A stretch of 64,000 nt of DNA from Flavobacterium denitrificans DSM 15936 (GTDB taxonomy: Bacteria; Bacteroidota; Bacteroidia; Flavobacteriales; Flavobacteriaceae), in assembly GCF_000425445.1 (NCBI RefSeq), contig NZ_AUDL01000011.1, positions 248,001-312,000 of the forward strand, given 5' to 3'. Under the pieces are notes generated by a model that was given only the letters and a program-made list of their open reading frames with translations, had not been told where the DNA came from and made no database searches. Position 1 is the stretch's first letter. Every line of letters starts with the position of its first letter. Below are positions 54,834-62,836 of this stretch, in pieces. A program made the position numbers and the translations under genes.

Positions 54834-54905
54834 ACAGGATAGTACATGACGCAAACTTTATAGTGATTCAATAATTTTATTACGAACTAACTAACCGTAA
54901 TAATT

Positions 54906-56507
54906 ATGAAAATTCAAAAATGGTATTCTTTGAGTATTGCTCTTGCATTATTTTCTTTTGGAATATCAGCACAAATTATAGCCCAGAATCGTACCATTAA
55001 AAATGATGTTTTCTGGAATACCAAAGAAGGTCTTCCATTAAATAGCCAAGGAGGCGGTATATTTAAATTTCCAGATCCTAAAACAGGGAAGCAAAAATAC
55101 TTTTGGTACGGCGTTCATTATGCCGAAGCCGATCTTTATCGTGCTGATCCTTCTGTAACGCATGAAAAAAATAATTTTGAAGCGGTGACCTGTTATAGTT
55201 CTACTGATTTAGTGAATTGGACTTTTGAGAAGAATGTTTTATCAAAAGAAGAAGCTAACAAAACCGGAAAAACCTGGGTTGGGCGTTTAGGCGTTTGCTT
55301 TATTAAGGAAATACATAAATATGCCATGTTTGTACAGCATGGAAGCGAAGTTTTAATCACGCTTTCTGATTCGCCAACAGGTGAATTTTTGTGGGATAAA
55401 AAGATAAACATGGAAAAAATGATTGGAACTAGCAATACTGGTGACCAAACTGTTTTTACCGATGAAGACACTGGAAAATCGTATTTGATTTATTCATACG
55501 GAAAAGGAAGAAATAAAATTTACGTTTCTGAAATTGGAATAAAAGACGGAAAAGTTAATCTTTTAGATTGCACCGAAATTTTTAAAGGAGAAAGCCGAGA
55601 AGGAAATTGCATGTTCAAATACAAAAACAAGTATTATATGTATGCTTCAAACATATACGGCTGGGATTCGTCATTTGCCTACTATTTAGTTGCCGATGAT
55701 ATTCGCGGACCTTATCGTCCAACAAATGACATGCTGATTACAAAAGGTGCAGAAGATGATTTTGCCCATGTTTCGCAAACTGGATTTTTCTTTTCTGTAA
55801 AAGGAACGCAACAAGAAACCATTGTATATTGTGGCGATCGTTGGGCTGATTTTGCAGGAAATGGATTAGGATATAATCAATGGTGTCCAATGTCGTTTGA
55901 TGGTAGTGAACCGTATTTTAATTCGCTAAGCGCTTGGAATTTGGATGCTAAAACAGGGAAATGGAAAGTCGATGATGAAAACAATTATGTAAAAAATGGA
56001 AGTTTTGAAGCCGATCGTCGACATATTCCGAGTCCTGTAAAACCACTACAGATTCAGATGACGGGTTGGGCGACAGAAGTTATCGAGGGTAATAAAATAA
56101 GTTTAGACACAGTTACTTCGCCAGTTTTGAATCATTTTAATACACAATTGGAAAGAAAAACAGTTATTGGAGAAAAGAGTTTGAATATTAGCGACAAAAT
56201 TGATTTCAAACGAAAAGTATTTCAGAAAATCGAATCATCTCCTTATGTGAAATTGGTAGATGGGCTTTATACATTGACTGCAAAAGTGAAAAACAGCAAA
56301 GGTTTTAATAATCTTGAAATTTATGCAGAAACGGGTGGACAGAAATTTCAATTTATTGTAAAAGAAGAAAATATTGATTGGAAAACAATTGTCATAAAAG
56401 ATATTAAAGTGAAAGGAGGAAAGGCTGAGATTGGTTTTCTGGCAGATGGGAAAGCAAAATCTTTTTGCTTTATAGATGATGTTTCTTTAGTGAAAAGTGG
56501 GAAATAA
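54906..56507 (+). CDS. Secreted GH43-like five-bladed propeller protein with C-terminal sandwich domain
   Basis: The 533-residue protein has a signal peptide ending GISAQ. The propeller domain (about 30-360) has GH43-type features: GGGIFKF...KYFWYG, GDQTVFTDEDTGKSYLIYSY (Asp), ESREGNCMFKYKNKYYMYAS (candidate acid Glu) and the repeated RGPYRPTN and SPTGEF turns. The N-terminal blade resembles exo-galactanase-type GH43 enzymes (GGG..YYWYG), whose general-base Asp is replaced. A ~140-residue C-terminal domain (VKNGSFEADRRHIPSP..., FCFIDDVSLVK) looks carbohydrate-binding. It is outside the xylan locus. Substrate unknown; a beta-galactan is a guess from the motif. Confidence 0.75.
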   Translation: MKIQKWYSLSIALALFSFGISAQIIAQNRTIKNDVFWNTKEGLPLNSQGGGIFKFPDPKTGKQKYFWYGVHYAEADLYRADPSVTHEKNNFEAVTCYSSTDLVNWTFEKNVLSKEEANKTGKTWVGRLGVCFIKEIHKYAMFVQHGSEVLITLSDSPTGEFLWDKKINMEKMIGTSNTGDQTVFTDEDTGKSYLIYSYGKGRNKIYVSEIGIKDGKVNLLDCTEIFKGESREGNCMFKYKNKYYMYASNIYGWDSSFAYYLVADDIRGPYRPTNDMLITKGAEDDFAHVSQTGFFFSVKGTQQETIVYCGDRWADFAGNGLGYNQWCPMSFDGSEPYFNSLSAWNLDAKTGKWKVDDENNYVKNGSFEADRRHIPSPVKPLQIQMTGWATEVIEGNKISLDTVTSPVLNHFNTQLERKTVIGEKSLNISDKIDFKRKVFQKIESSPYVKLVDGLYTLTAKVKNSKGFNNLEIYAETGGQKFQFIVKEENIDWKTIVIKDIKVKGGKAEIGFLADGKAKSFCFIDDVSLVKSGK

Positions 56508-56516
56508 AATTTAGAT

Positions 56517-56679
56517 AAAAGAAGCAAGAAGCAAGATTATAGAGAAGATAATTTAATTTTATTTTATTTGTTTAGTGTTTTTAAGTCTGTAAGCGTTTGT
56601 TTGCAGACTTTTTTTATACGTTTTTATTTCGAACAAATTAGAGTTTTGCATTTTCCAAATCCTGCTTCTTGCTTCTTTT
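56517..56679. repeat. Inverted repeat pair (GAAGCAAGAAGCA) bracketing a terminator
   Basis: A 22-base arm at 56517-56538 and its complement at 56658-56679 match at 21 of 22 positions. Between them is a terminator hairpin. The element has the size and symmetry of a small palindromic mobile repeat. Confidence 0.6.
56583..56615 (+). terminator. Terminator after the GH43-like gene
   Basis: AAGTCTG pairs with CAGACTT across a 14-base loop, followed by a T run. Confidence 0.7.
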
Positions 56680-56733
56680 TTCTAAAAAAATAAAAAAACA
56701 ATTAATAAAAAAGCGTTCATTCATTTATTATTT

Positions 56734-56741
56734 TATCTTTG
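56734..56741 (+). promoter_or_regulatory. -7 promoter element of the tetR operon
   Basis: TATCTTTG matches TANNTTTG exactly and lies 13 bases before the ATG, so the leader is very short. GTTCATTCATTTA just upstream has the look of a TetR half-site and could be the autoregulatory operator. Confidence 0.6.
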
Positions 56742-56754
56742 TAAAAAAAAAGCT

Positions 56755-57351
56755 ATGAGAGTTAGAGATATTGACAAAGAAAAACTGGTTATTGAAATGG
56801 CGATTGACCAGATTGTACAGGAAGGATTTCAAGGTTTCAGTATGAATAAATTGGCGAAAGCCTGTTCGATTTCTGTTGGTACGCTCTATATTTATTATGC
56901 TGACAAAGATGATTTGATTCAGAAAATAGGAGCAAAAATGGCATTGAAGTTTTTTAAAAGCACCATAAAAGACTTTTCGCCAGAGATGCCATTTGAAGAA
57001 GGTTTGTGGAAACAATGGGAAAACCGCGCCAACTTTGCAATGAAATATCCTAAAGAAGTTGCCTTTTTTGAAATCATCAAACATTCGCCACATGGAGAAA
57101 TCATTTTGGATTCGATAAAAGAATTTTCCGATTTCAGAGCCATCATGACGCAGTTCATCAATAATTCGCTGCAAAATAAAGAACTTCTCCCAATGAATTT
57201 TGAAGCGTTTTGGAGTGTGGCGTACGGACCTCTTTATACGCTGCTGAACATGCACGCTGAGCGCAAAAGTATGGGAGGAAAACCTTTTGTACTTACTAAA
57301 GAAATTATGAAAGAAGCTTTTCAAGTTACCGTGAAAGGCCTTAAACCATGA
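56755..57351 (+). CDS. TetR/AcrR family transcriptional regulator
   Basis: The 198-residue protein has an N-terminal TetR helix-turn-helix: VIEMAIDQIVQEGFQGFSMNKLAKACSISVGTLYIYYADKDDLI, with the conserved GTLYxYY recognition helix. A helical ligand domain follows. It is the first gene of an operon with a small protein and an MFS transporter. It most likely represses this operon until the transporter's substrate binds. Confidence 0.93.
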   Translation: MRVRDIDKEKLVIEMAIDQIVQEGFQGFSMNKLAKACSISVGTLYIYYADKDDLIQKIGAKMALKFFKSTIKDFSPEMPFEEGLWKQWENRANFAMKYPKEVAFFEIIKHSPHGEIILDSIKEFSDFRAIMTQFINNSLQNKELLPMNFEAFWSVAYGPLYTLLNMHAERKSMGGKPFVLTKEIMKEAFQVTVKGLKP

Positions 57352-57357
57352 AAAATT

Positions 57358-57585
57358 ATGGAAACAGATTTAAATACAATACATGTTTTTAAAACTAACA
57401 TTGGAACAATTGAACCTAATTCTATTGCATACCAGATACTTAACGGACATCCAGAGATTGTACAGTGGAGTATTGATTGCGAAGATGTTGACTGCGTTCT
57501 TCGTGTGGTTTCGGAAACATTGAAACCGGAAGAAATTATAAAATTAATTCGCGATTTTGGCCACGCGTGCCAAGAATTATCGTAA
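57358..57585 (+). CDS. Small protein of unknown function between TetR and MFS genes
   Basis: This 75-residue cytoplasmic protein starts six bases after tetR and ends 17 bases before the transporter start, so it is clearly part of the operon. Its pattern IHVFKTNIGTIEPNSIAYQILNGHPEIVQWSIDCEDVDCVLRVVSE fits a ferredoxin-like (heavy-metal-associated-like) beta-alpha-beta fold. There is no CxxC motif; Cys residues are in DCEDVDC. A metal chaperone role is possible but unproven. Confidence 0.65.
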   Translation: METDLNTIHVFKTNIGTIEPNSIAYQILNGHPEIVQWSIDCEDVDCVLRVVSETLKPEEIIKLIRDFGHACQELS

Positions 57586-57602
57586 AAATACAAATTATTA
57601 AA

Positions 57603-58850
57603 GTGGAAAAAACTACTATAGAAAGCACGGCTTTCACCTTACATCAAAAAATTATTATCGCAATATTGGCGCTTTTGCAATTCACCGTAATATTAGACTT
57701 TGTTGTAATTTCTCCTCTTGGAGACATATTGATGAAAAAGTTAAGTATGACAACTTCCGATTTTGGTTTTGCGGTTTCTGCTTATGCTTTCAGCGCGGGA
57801 ATTTCGGGACTTTTAGCGGCAGGTTTTGCAGATAAATTCGACCGAAAAAAGCTGTTGATTTTCTTCTACATCGGATTTATTATCGGAACTATTTTTTGTG
57901 CCTTTTCATCAAGTTATCATATGTTGCTGATGGCGCGAATTTTTACAGGACTTTTTGGTGGCGTAATAGGTTCTATTTCTTTAGCAATCGTAACCGATTT
58001 ATTTGTCATTCAACAAAGAGGACGCGTAATGGGGTTTATTCAAATGGCATACGCATCGAGTCAAATTCTTGGTGTACCAGCTGGATTGTTTTTTGCTAAC
58101 CATTGGGGCTGGCACTCCACTTTTATTATGATTGCAGTTTTGGCTTTGCTAATTCTTGTGGCAGTCTTAACACAATTGCCTGCAATTACAAAACATTTGG
58201 AACTTCAGTCAGAAAAAAGCCCATTTTTGCACTTGTGGCATACGTTAAGCAACAGACAATATCAAATTGGATTTATGGCAATTGCTTTTCTTTCAATTGG
58301 AGGTTTTATGTTACAGCCTTTTGGGAGCGCATTTTTAGTAAATAATATCCATATTAGCCAAGAAGAATTACCAATGGTATTTTTCTTTACAGGTCTTTCA
58401 GTACTCTTTATAATGCCGCTTATTGGAAAATTAAGTGACAAAATTAGCAAGTTCAAATTATTTGCGGCGGGCTCATTTTTGTCTATAATTATGATTTTGA
58501 TTTATACCAATTTGAGTCCGATTCCGCTTTGGCAAATTGTAGTACTGAATATGATTTTATTTATGGGAATCATGAGCCGAATGATTCCTGCAACAACATT
58601 AAATACTGCAATCCCTGAGATGCAGGATCGTGGTGCCTATATGTCTATAACGTCATCATTACAGCAAATTGCAGGAGGAATTGGGGCAGTTTCTGCCGGA
58701 TTTATAGTACATCAACAAACTAAAACTTCACCTTTAGAGAATTATCCTATTCTGGGTTATGTGGTTGCAGTTGTTACTTTGTTTAGTATATTTTTGATTT
58801 ACAGAGTGAGCCAATTGGCAAAAGCAAAAGTTAAAGACGCTAATCTTTAA
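57603..58850 (+). CDS. MFS transporter, drug:H+ antiporter type
   Basis: I use the GTG at 57603 (MEKTTIESTAFTLHQKIIIA...); the frame also opens at a GTG at 57567, which overlaps the previous gene. The ~415-residue protein has about 12 transmembrane helices. The first helix has LLQFTVILDFVVISPLGDIL, and the loop after helix 2 reads GFADKFDRKKLLIFFYIG, the MFS A motif variant. It is probably a proton-coupled exporter controlled by the TetR regulator two genes upstream. The substrate is unknown. Confidence 0.88.
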   Translation: MEKTTIESTAFTLHQKIIIAILALLQFTVILDFVVISPLGDILMKKLSMTTSDFGFAVSAYAFSAGISGLLAAGFADKFDRKKLLIFFYIGFIIGTIFCAFSSSYHMLLMARIFTGLFGGVIGSISLAIVTDLFVIQQRGRVMGFIQMAYASSQILGVPAGLFFANHWGWHSTFIMIAVLALLILVAVLTQLPAITKHLELQSEKSPFLHLWHTLSNRQYQIGFMAIAFLSIGGFMLQPFGSAFLVNNIHISQEELPMVFFFTGLSVLFIMPLIGKLSDKISKFKLFAAGSFLSIIMILIYTNLSPIPLWQIVVLNMILFMGIMSRMIPATTLNTAIPEMQDRGAYMSITSSLQQIAGGIGAVSAGFIVHQQTKTSPLENYPILGYVVAVVTLFSIFLIYRVSQLAKAKVKDANL

Positions 58851-58865
58851 TTTCAATTTTAATGT

Positions 58866-58909
58866 AAAGCAAAGAGGCCGTCCGAAGAATAGGACAGCCT
58901 CTTTGCTTT
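58866..58909 (+). terminator. Terminator of the tetR-MFS operon
   Basis: An 18-bp stem (AAAGCAAAGAGGC...GCCTCTTTGCTTT, one mismatch) has an 8-base loop and T-rich 3' side. Confidence 0.88.
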
Positions 58910-58924
58910 TTATATTTCTGTTTA

Positions 58925-59098
58925 TTTTAAGCCCAGCGGGGCAGAATATTTATAGAAATCTAAAAACGCGAATGCAAAGGAGTTCCGGAGGAGCGAAATA
59001 CGCCACAATTTATGAAAAAAAGATTTCGCTCCTCCGAAGCTTTTCTTCGATAATAAATGCAATTTCTATAAATATTTCGCTTCTCCGAAGCTGATCTT
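58925..59098. repeat. Interspersed repeat with GCTCC/GGAGC hairpins
   Basis: The region contains AAGCCCAGCGGGGC, two copies of TTTCGCT(C/T)CTCCGAAGC and two of a TTTATAGAAAT-type word in opposite orientation. Similar words are at 34133-34276. No gene is seen. Confidence 0.5.
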
Positions 59099-59137
59099 TG
59101 TTCATCCAATACTTTTTGGATTTGGTTTTTTTAATGC

Positions 59138-59473
59138 TTAGTGATTTACTTTTTTCTTCCAATAAAAATAAACTGAAAGCGCATTTATAAAAGCCAAAAG
59201 CCATAAAACTGGATTAATGAAAAAGCTGTAAAAACTTCTTCCGTTTGGTATTTCTACAAAAGGAACAGTGATGAAAATATCCAAAATTAAAGCCGTTGCC
59301 GACATTGCAATTCCGAGTAGCAATCCATTTGTTTGAGGAGTTTTTCTGAAATAAATTTTGGCACCCAAAATTCCAAAAAAGACTATACAAAACATCACAA
59401 TCACTGATTGAAGCCAAAAATAATGCTGTACGAATGGAATTTTATCCAAAATATAAAATGAAATACTGACCAA
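59138..59473 (-). pseudogene. Small four-helix membrane protein (DUF5367-like), apparently frameshifted at its start
   Basis: The open frame gives 111 residues from a TTG, with four hydrophobic segments (LQSVIVMFCIVFFGILGAKIYF, GLLLGIAMSATALILDIFITVPF, FINPVLWLLAFINALSVYFYW). Upstream of the TTG the same frame reads ELFQSFFSGFVVWIL with no start codon. An ATG at 59517, one frame over, followed by a 7-T run, would give MNYFRAFFSGFVVWILVSIS if the run had eight T. This suggests a one-base deletion, either a real mutation or a sequencing error. The family name is recalled from similar proteins and is uncertain. Confidence 0.6.
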
Positions 59474-59527
59474 AATCCAAACTACAAAACCGGAAAAAAA
59501 GCTCTGAAATAATTCATTTCTAAAGTT

Positions 59528-60355
59528 TTAAGAGTTCCAAATTCCGGTTTGGGCAGTTTCTTTCGCGTAAGCGATGAAATCTTTTGCTTTTCGGCCTAAG
59601 ACTTTTTCAATGTCAGAAGTTACATTCGAATTTCTTCCGTCCAAAACTTGTTCAAAAAGATAATTCGCAAGCCAGATGTGATCTTCAGGAACTTGAAATT
59701 CGTGCAACATTTTTGAATATTCGTCTAATGATAAACCTTGAAAAGTGATATTTCGTCCACTTGCTTCGGCGATTGTATTTACGGCTTCTTTGAAAGTCAA
59801 TAATCGAGGTCCGGTCAATTCGTAAGTTTCTCCGTTGTGTTTGTCGTTTAAAAGTGATTCTAAAACAACATCAGCAATATCGTCGGCGTCTGTGAAAGGC
59901 TCTAAAGCTTCGGCTCTTGGCAAAGCGACGATTCCGGCTAAAATGGGTTCCAAGAATATGCTTTCGCTAAAGTTTTGATTGAACCAGCTTGCGCGCACAA
60001 TTGTCCAGTTTTTAGCATTTTCTTTTACGATTTCTTCGCAAAGTTGCGCTTCTTTTTCGCCTCTTCCAGATAATAAAACCATTTTTTGAACACCTAATTC
60101 TGTTGCCAAAACGGTAAATTTCTCAATTGTGTCAACTGCCGAAGGAATCGCTAAATCAGGCTGGAATGTAATGTAAACGGTTTCAATGTCTTTCAGTACA
60201 TTTTTCCAAGTTTGTGGGTCTTCCCAATCAAAAGGAACTTTTTCAGTTCGAGAACCCAAACGGATTTCAATATCTGAGTAGTTTTTTAATCTTTCAATTA
60301 CTCTGCGCCCTGTTTTTCCATTGGAACCCAAGACTAAAATTTTCTTTTTGCTCAT
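59528..60355 (-). CDS. NmrA-like NAD(P)-binding oxidoreductase
   Basis: The 275-residue cytoplasmic protein begins KKKILVLGSNGKTGRRVIERL, the extended-SDR cofactor motif of NmrA/HSCARG-like proteins. It continues with VYITFQPDLAIP, VQKMVLLSGRGEKEAQ and WTIVRASWFNQNFSE, and a C-terminal part related to this atypical SDR group. It lies 71 bases downstream of an AraC-type regulator in the same direction, so the regulator probably controls it. Redox-sensor or quinone-reductase functions are known in the family; the role here is open. Confidence 0.88.
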   Translation of the reverse strand: MSKKKILVLGSNGKTGRRVIERLKNYSDIEIRLGSRTEKVPFDWEDPQTWKNVLKDIETVYITFQPDLAIPSAVDTIEKFTVLATELGVQKMVLLSGRGEKEAQLCEEIVKENAKNWTIVRASWFNQNFSESIFLEPILAGIVALPRAEALEPFTDADDIADVVLESLLNDKHNGETYELTGPRLLTFKEAVNTIAEASGRNITFQGLSLDEYSKMLHEFQVPEDHIWLANYLFEQVLDGRNSNVTSDIEKVLGRKAKDFIAYAKETAQTGIWNS

Positions 60356-60426
60356 ATCAATATTCTTTAAGTGATTACTGATACAAAGTTGATTAGATTA
60401 AAAAACAATCATTTGTCGCAAAAGAA

Positions 60427-61305
60427 TTATGATTTGTTTGAAAGGAATTGAAGCCTAACGTCATTTGGGCGCATTCCGAATTTTTTATGAAAAGCATTCG
60501 AAAACGAACTCAAACTTTCATAACCCACTTCCCAAGCCGCTTCCTGAACCGTTTTTTCGCTTTCGCGGAGTAATTCGTACGCTTTATGAAGGCGTTCTTC
60601 CTGAACATATTTGAAAACAGGAATGCCAAAAAGTTCTTTAAAATTCTTTTTGAGTTTATTGCTGTTCAAACCAACCATTTGTGATAATTGCGTAATGGAT
60701 GGTGGTTTAGAATAATGTGTGGCAACAATTTCTTTCGCTTTATATAATTTGTTTTTATCGATTTCCGAAAAATCAATTTTGGAATCGGTAGTTAAAAGAG
60801 CAAAAAAATGTGCCAAAAGTTCGTTGACTTGGCTTCTTAAAAATAATAATCTCGTATTTCCGGTATAAGTTGTATTGAAGATTTTTTGAACTGCCAATTG
60901 CATTTCAAGCGTCATGTAATACGAAGGGCCTTCTACAAAATGCTCTTTAGGATGTAATAGTTCTGGAAGGTGTTTTTCAAAAATCTCTTTTTCGGCTTCA
61001 GGAAGTGCATTCAGATGTTTCGGTTTGGTGAAAATACTAATCGATTGCAACGGTTTATCGGGTTCGATTTTATGTGAGAATTCGACTTTCTGATTTCCGA
61101 AAAAACAAATCGCCAAACCGGTCGTATTTGTCAAATATTTGGTCTGATTATTATGTTTGATTTCCAATTCGACATTGCCAGAACCATAAAATGCAAAGCC
61201 AACCGCATCGCCGTCGATTTCGCATTTTTGAACTATGGTTTTTGCGGTGTTTGATTGTTCGATCAAAACAATAAAATCATTTAGTTCTATAATATCTGTT
61301 GTCAT
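60427..61305 (-). CDS. AraC family transcriptional regulator
   Basis: The 292-residue protein has a beta-rich N-terminal sensing region. Its C-terminal AraC-type double helix-turn-helix (about 195-290) reads ITQLSQMVGLNSNKLKKNFKELFGIPVFKYVQEERLHKAYELL, then TVQEAAWEVGYESLSSFSNAFHKKFGMRP. It is transcribed together with, and upstream of, the NmrA-like gene, and divergently from nrdB. The effector is unknown. Confidence 0.93.
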   Translation of the reverse strand: MTTDIIELNDFIVLIEQSNTAKTIVQKCEIDGDAVGFAFYGSGNVELEIKHNNQTKYLTNTTGLAICFFGNQKVEFSHKIEPDKPLQSISIFTKPKHLNALPEAEKEIFEKHLPELLHPKEHFVEGPSYYMTLEMQLAVQKIFNTTYTGNTRLLFLRSQVNELLAHFFALLTTDSKIDFSEIDKNKLYKAKEIVATHYSKPPSITQLSQMVGLNSNKLKKNFKELFGIPVFKYVQEERLHKAYELLRESEKTVQEAAWEVGYESLSSFSNAFHKKFGMRPNDVRLQFLSNKS

Positions 61306-61548
61306 TTAGTGTCAGTGTATTTTGAGAATTGTTTAAGAGAAAAACTCATTTTTATTTCTTTGCCCAGATTCAGAAATTTGACTTTAAATAATTCTTAAAT
61401 TTCGTAAAATGTTTAAAATTAAATAATTAGTTTTTGTTTTTTTAATTCTATTTTTTCAATTTCGAACTTTTTTAATCTTAAAATGAGACTTCAAATGCCT
61501 TTTTTTGTAACATTTTTTTGAGGAAATTTTGTTCTTTTTTGAGTTCGC

Positions 61549-61716
61549 TGTTGATAACTGTTTTTTTAAATCACCAAATAAAAGCATTTTTTTCTGTTGA
61601 CAACTTTATTTAGATTCTTTTTAAATAACTGGTTTATTGAGCATTATGAGTTTAAAAAGCACTGTTGATAAATACTTTTTTAACAAATATAAAAGCACAA
61701 TTTTCCCTGTTGATAA
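61549..61716 (+). promoter_or_regulatory. Array of four DnaA-box-like repeats upstream of nrdB
   Basis: TGTTGATAA occurs at 61549, 61663 and 61708, and TGTTGACAA at 61595. TGTTGATAA differs by one base from the DnaA-box complement TGTGGATAA. All four are preceded by C and three by nearby AAAAGCA words. Spacings of 46, 68 and 45 bases are regular enough to suggest design. DnaA controls nrdAB in E. coli, so a link between replication and dNTP supply is plausible. Confidence 0.45.
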
Positions 61717-61766
61717 TTGCTTTTATTTTTAACATCAAAACGAAAGTAAAACAAAAATTCGTGGCT

Positions 61767-61774
61767 TAAATTTG
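61767..61774 (+). promoter_or_regulatory. -7 promoter element of nrdBA
   Basis: TAAATTTG matches TANNTTTG exactly, 79 bases before the nrdB start codon. No clear -33 TTG is present at the right distance, so activation by a regulator is possible. Confidence 0.5.
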
Positions 61775-61852
61775 TAAGTAACGAGATGTAAAAATACCTC
61801 CCAAATCTGCATTTCGGTTACTCAAATATTCACCATTAATTACAATTTTATT

Positions 61853-62827
61853 ATGTCTATTTTCGATAAAAGAATCAACTATAAGCCTTTTGAATACCCG
61901 GAGGTACTACAATTTACTGAAGCTATAAACAAAGCGTACTGGGTTCATACAGAGGTCGATTTTACTGCAGATACGCAGGATTTTCATTCGCATTTGTCAC
62001 CAGCTGAAAAAACCGCAATCAAAAACAGTTTATTGGCAATTGCACAAATTGAAGTTGCCGTAAAAAGTTTTTGGGGAAATATTTATGAGCATTTCCCAAA
62101 ACCAGAATTCAATGGACTAGGAACTACTTTTGCTGAGTGCGAATTCAGACATTCTGAAGCCTATTCGCGTTTGCTTGAAGTATTAGGCTATAATGACGAG
62201 TTCGAGAAATTATTAGACGTTCCTGTTATCAGAAAACGTGTTGATTATCTTTCAGATGTTTTAAAAGATACGCGTTCGCAGGACAATAAAAAATATATGG
62301 TGTCGCTGATTTTGTTCAGCATTCTTATCGAAAACGTGTCGCTTTTCAGTCAGTTTGCGATCTTGCTTTCGTTTACTAGATTCAAAGGTTACATGAAAAA
62401 TGTAAGCAACATTATTGCCTGGACTTCAATCGATGAACAAATTCATGCCAATGGTGGTATTTTCATTATTAATAAAATCCGTGAAGAATTCCCAGATTAT
62501 TTTGATGATGCAACTTTGCTGGCCATCAGGGATACAGTTAAATATTCTATAGATGTAGAATCTGATATTTTAGATTGGATTTTTGAAGATGGTGAAATTG
62601 AATCGATCAACAAAACCGATCTTGTGAATTTTATGAAATTCCGTTTGGATGAAAGTTTAAAACAAATTGGAATTCCAACTGTATTTGATGTTTCGGCAGA
62701 AGATTATAAAGCAATGCTTTGGTTTGAAGAAGAAGTTTTTGCGAACAGTCTTGATGATTTCTTTGCAAAAAGACCTGTAGAATATACAAAACATGATAAG
62801 AGTATAACGGCAAATGATTTGTTCTAA
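61853..62827 (+). CDS. nrdB: Ribonucleotide reductase class I beta subunit, class Id type
   Basis: The 324-residue helical protein has the full set of dimetal ligands: Glu67 (AQIEVAV), Glu97 and His100 (AECEFRHSEAY), Glu160 (SILIENVS), Glu195 and His198 (IDEQIHAN), plus Tyr104 at the radical-tyrosine position. Glu in place of Asp at the first ligand, and these exact positions, match what I recall of the dimanganese class Id beta of F. johnsoniae, where the tyrosine is present but not oxidised. It has no N-terminal ATP-cone. It forms an operon with nrdA, nine bases downstream. Confidence 0.93.
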   Translation: MSIFDKRINYKPFEYPEVLQFTEAINKAYWVHTEVDFTADTQDFHSHLSPAEKTAIKNSLLAIAQIEVAVKSFWGNIYEHFPKPEFNGLGTTFAECEFRHSEAYSRLLEVLGYNDEFEKLLDVPVIRKRVDYLSDVLKDTRSQDNKKYMVSLILFSILIENVSLFSQFAILLSFTRFKGYMKNVSNIIAWTSIDEQIHANGGIFIINKIREEFPDYFDDATLLAIRDTVKYSIDVESDILDWIFEDGEIESINKTDLVNFMKFRLDESLKQIGIPTVFDVSAEDYKAMLWFEEEVFANSLDDFFAKRPVEYTKHDKSITANDLF

Positions 62828-62836
62828 AAGTTTAAA

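Larger units (their letters stand above)
61306..61852. other. Long regulatory gap upstream of the ribonucleotide reductase genes
   Basis: The 547-base gap is extremely AT-rich. It contains three TGTTGATAA words and one TGTTGACAA, all in the same orientation, and a -7 element near the nrdB start. No coding sequence is supported. Confidence 0.55.

Noticed and set aside
56728..57324. Long antisense ORF across the tetR gene
   Set aside because: It is the shadow of the TetR reading frame. The plus strand has clear domain motifs and a promoter.
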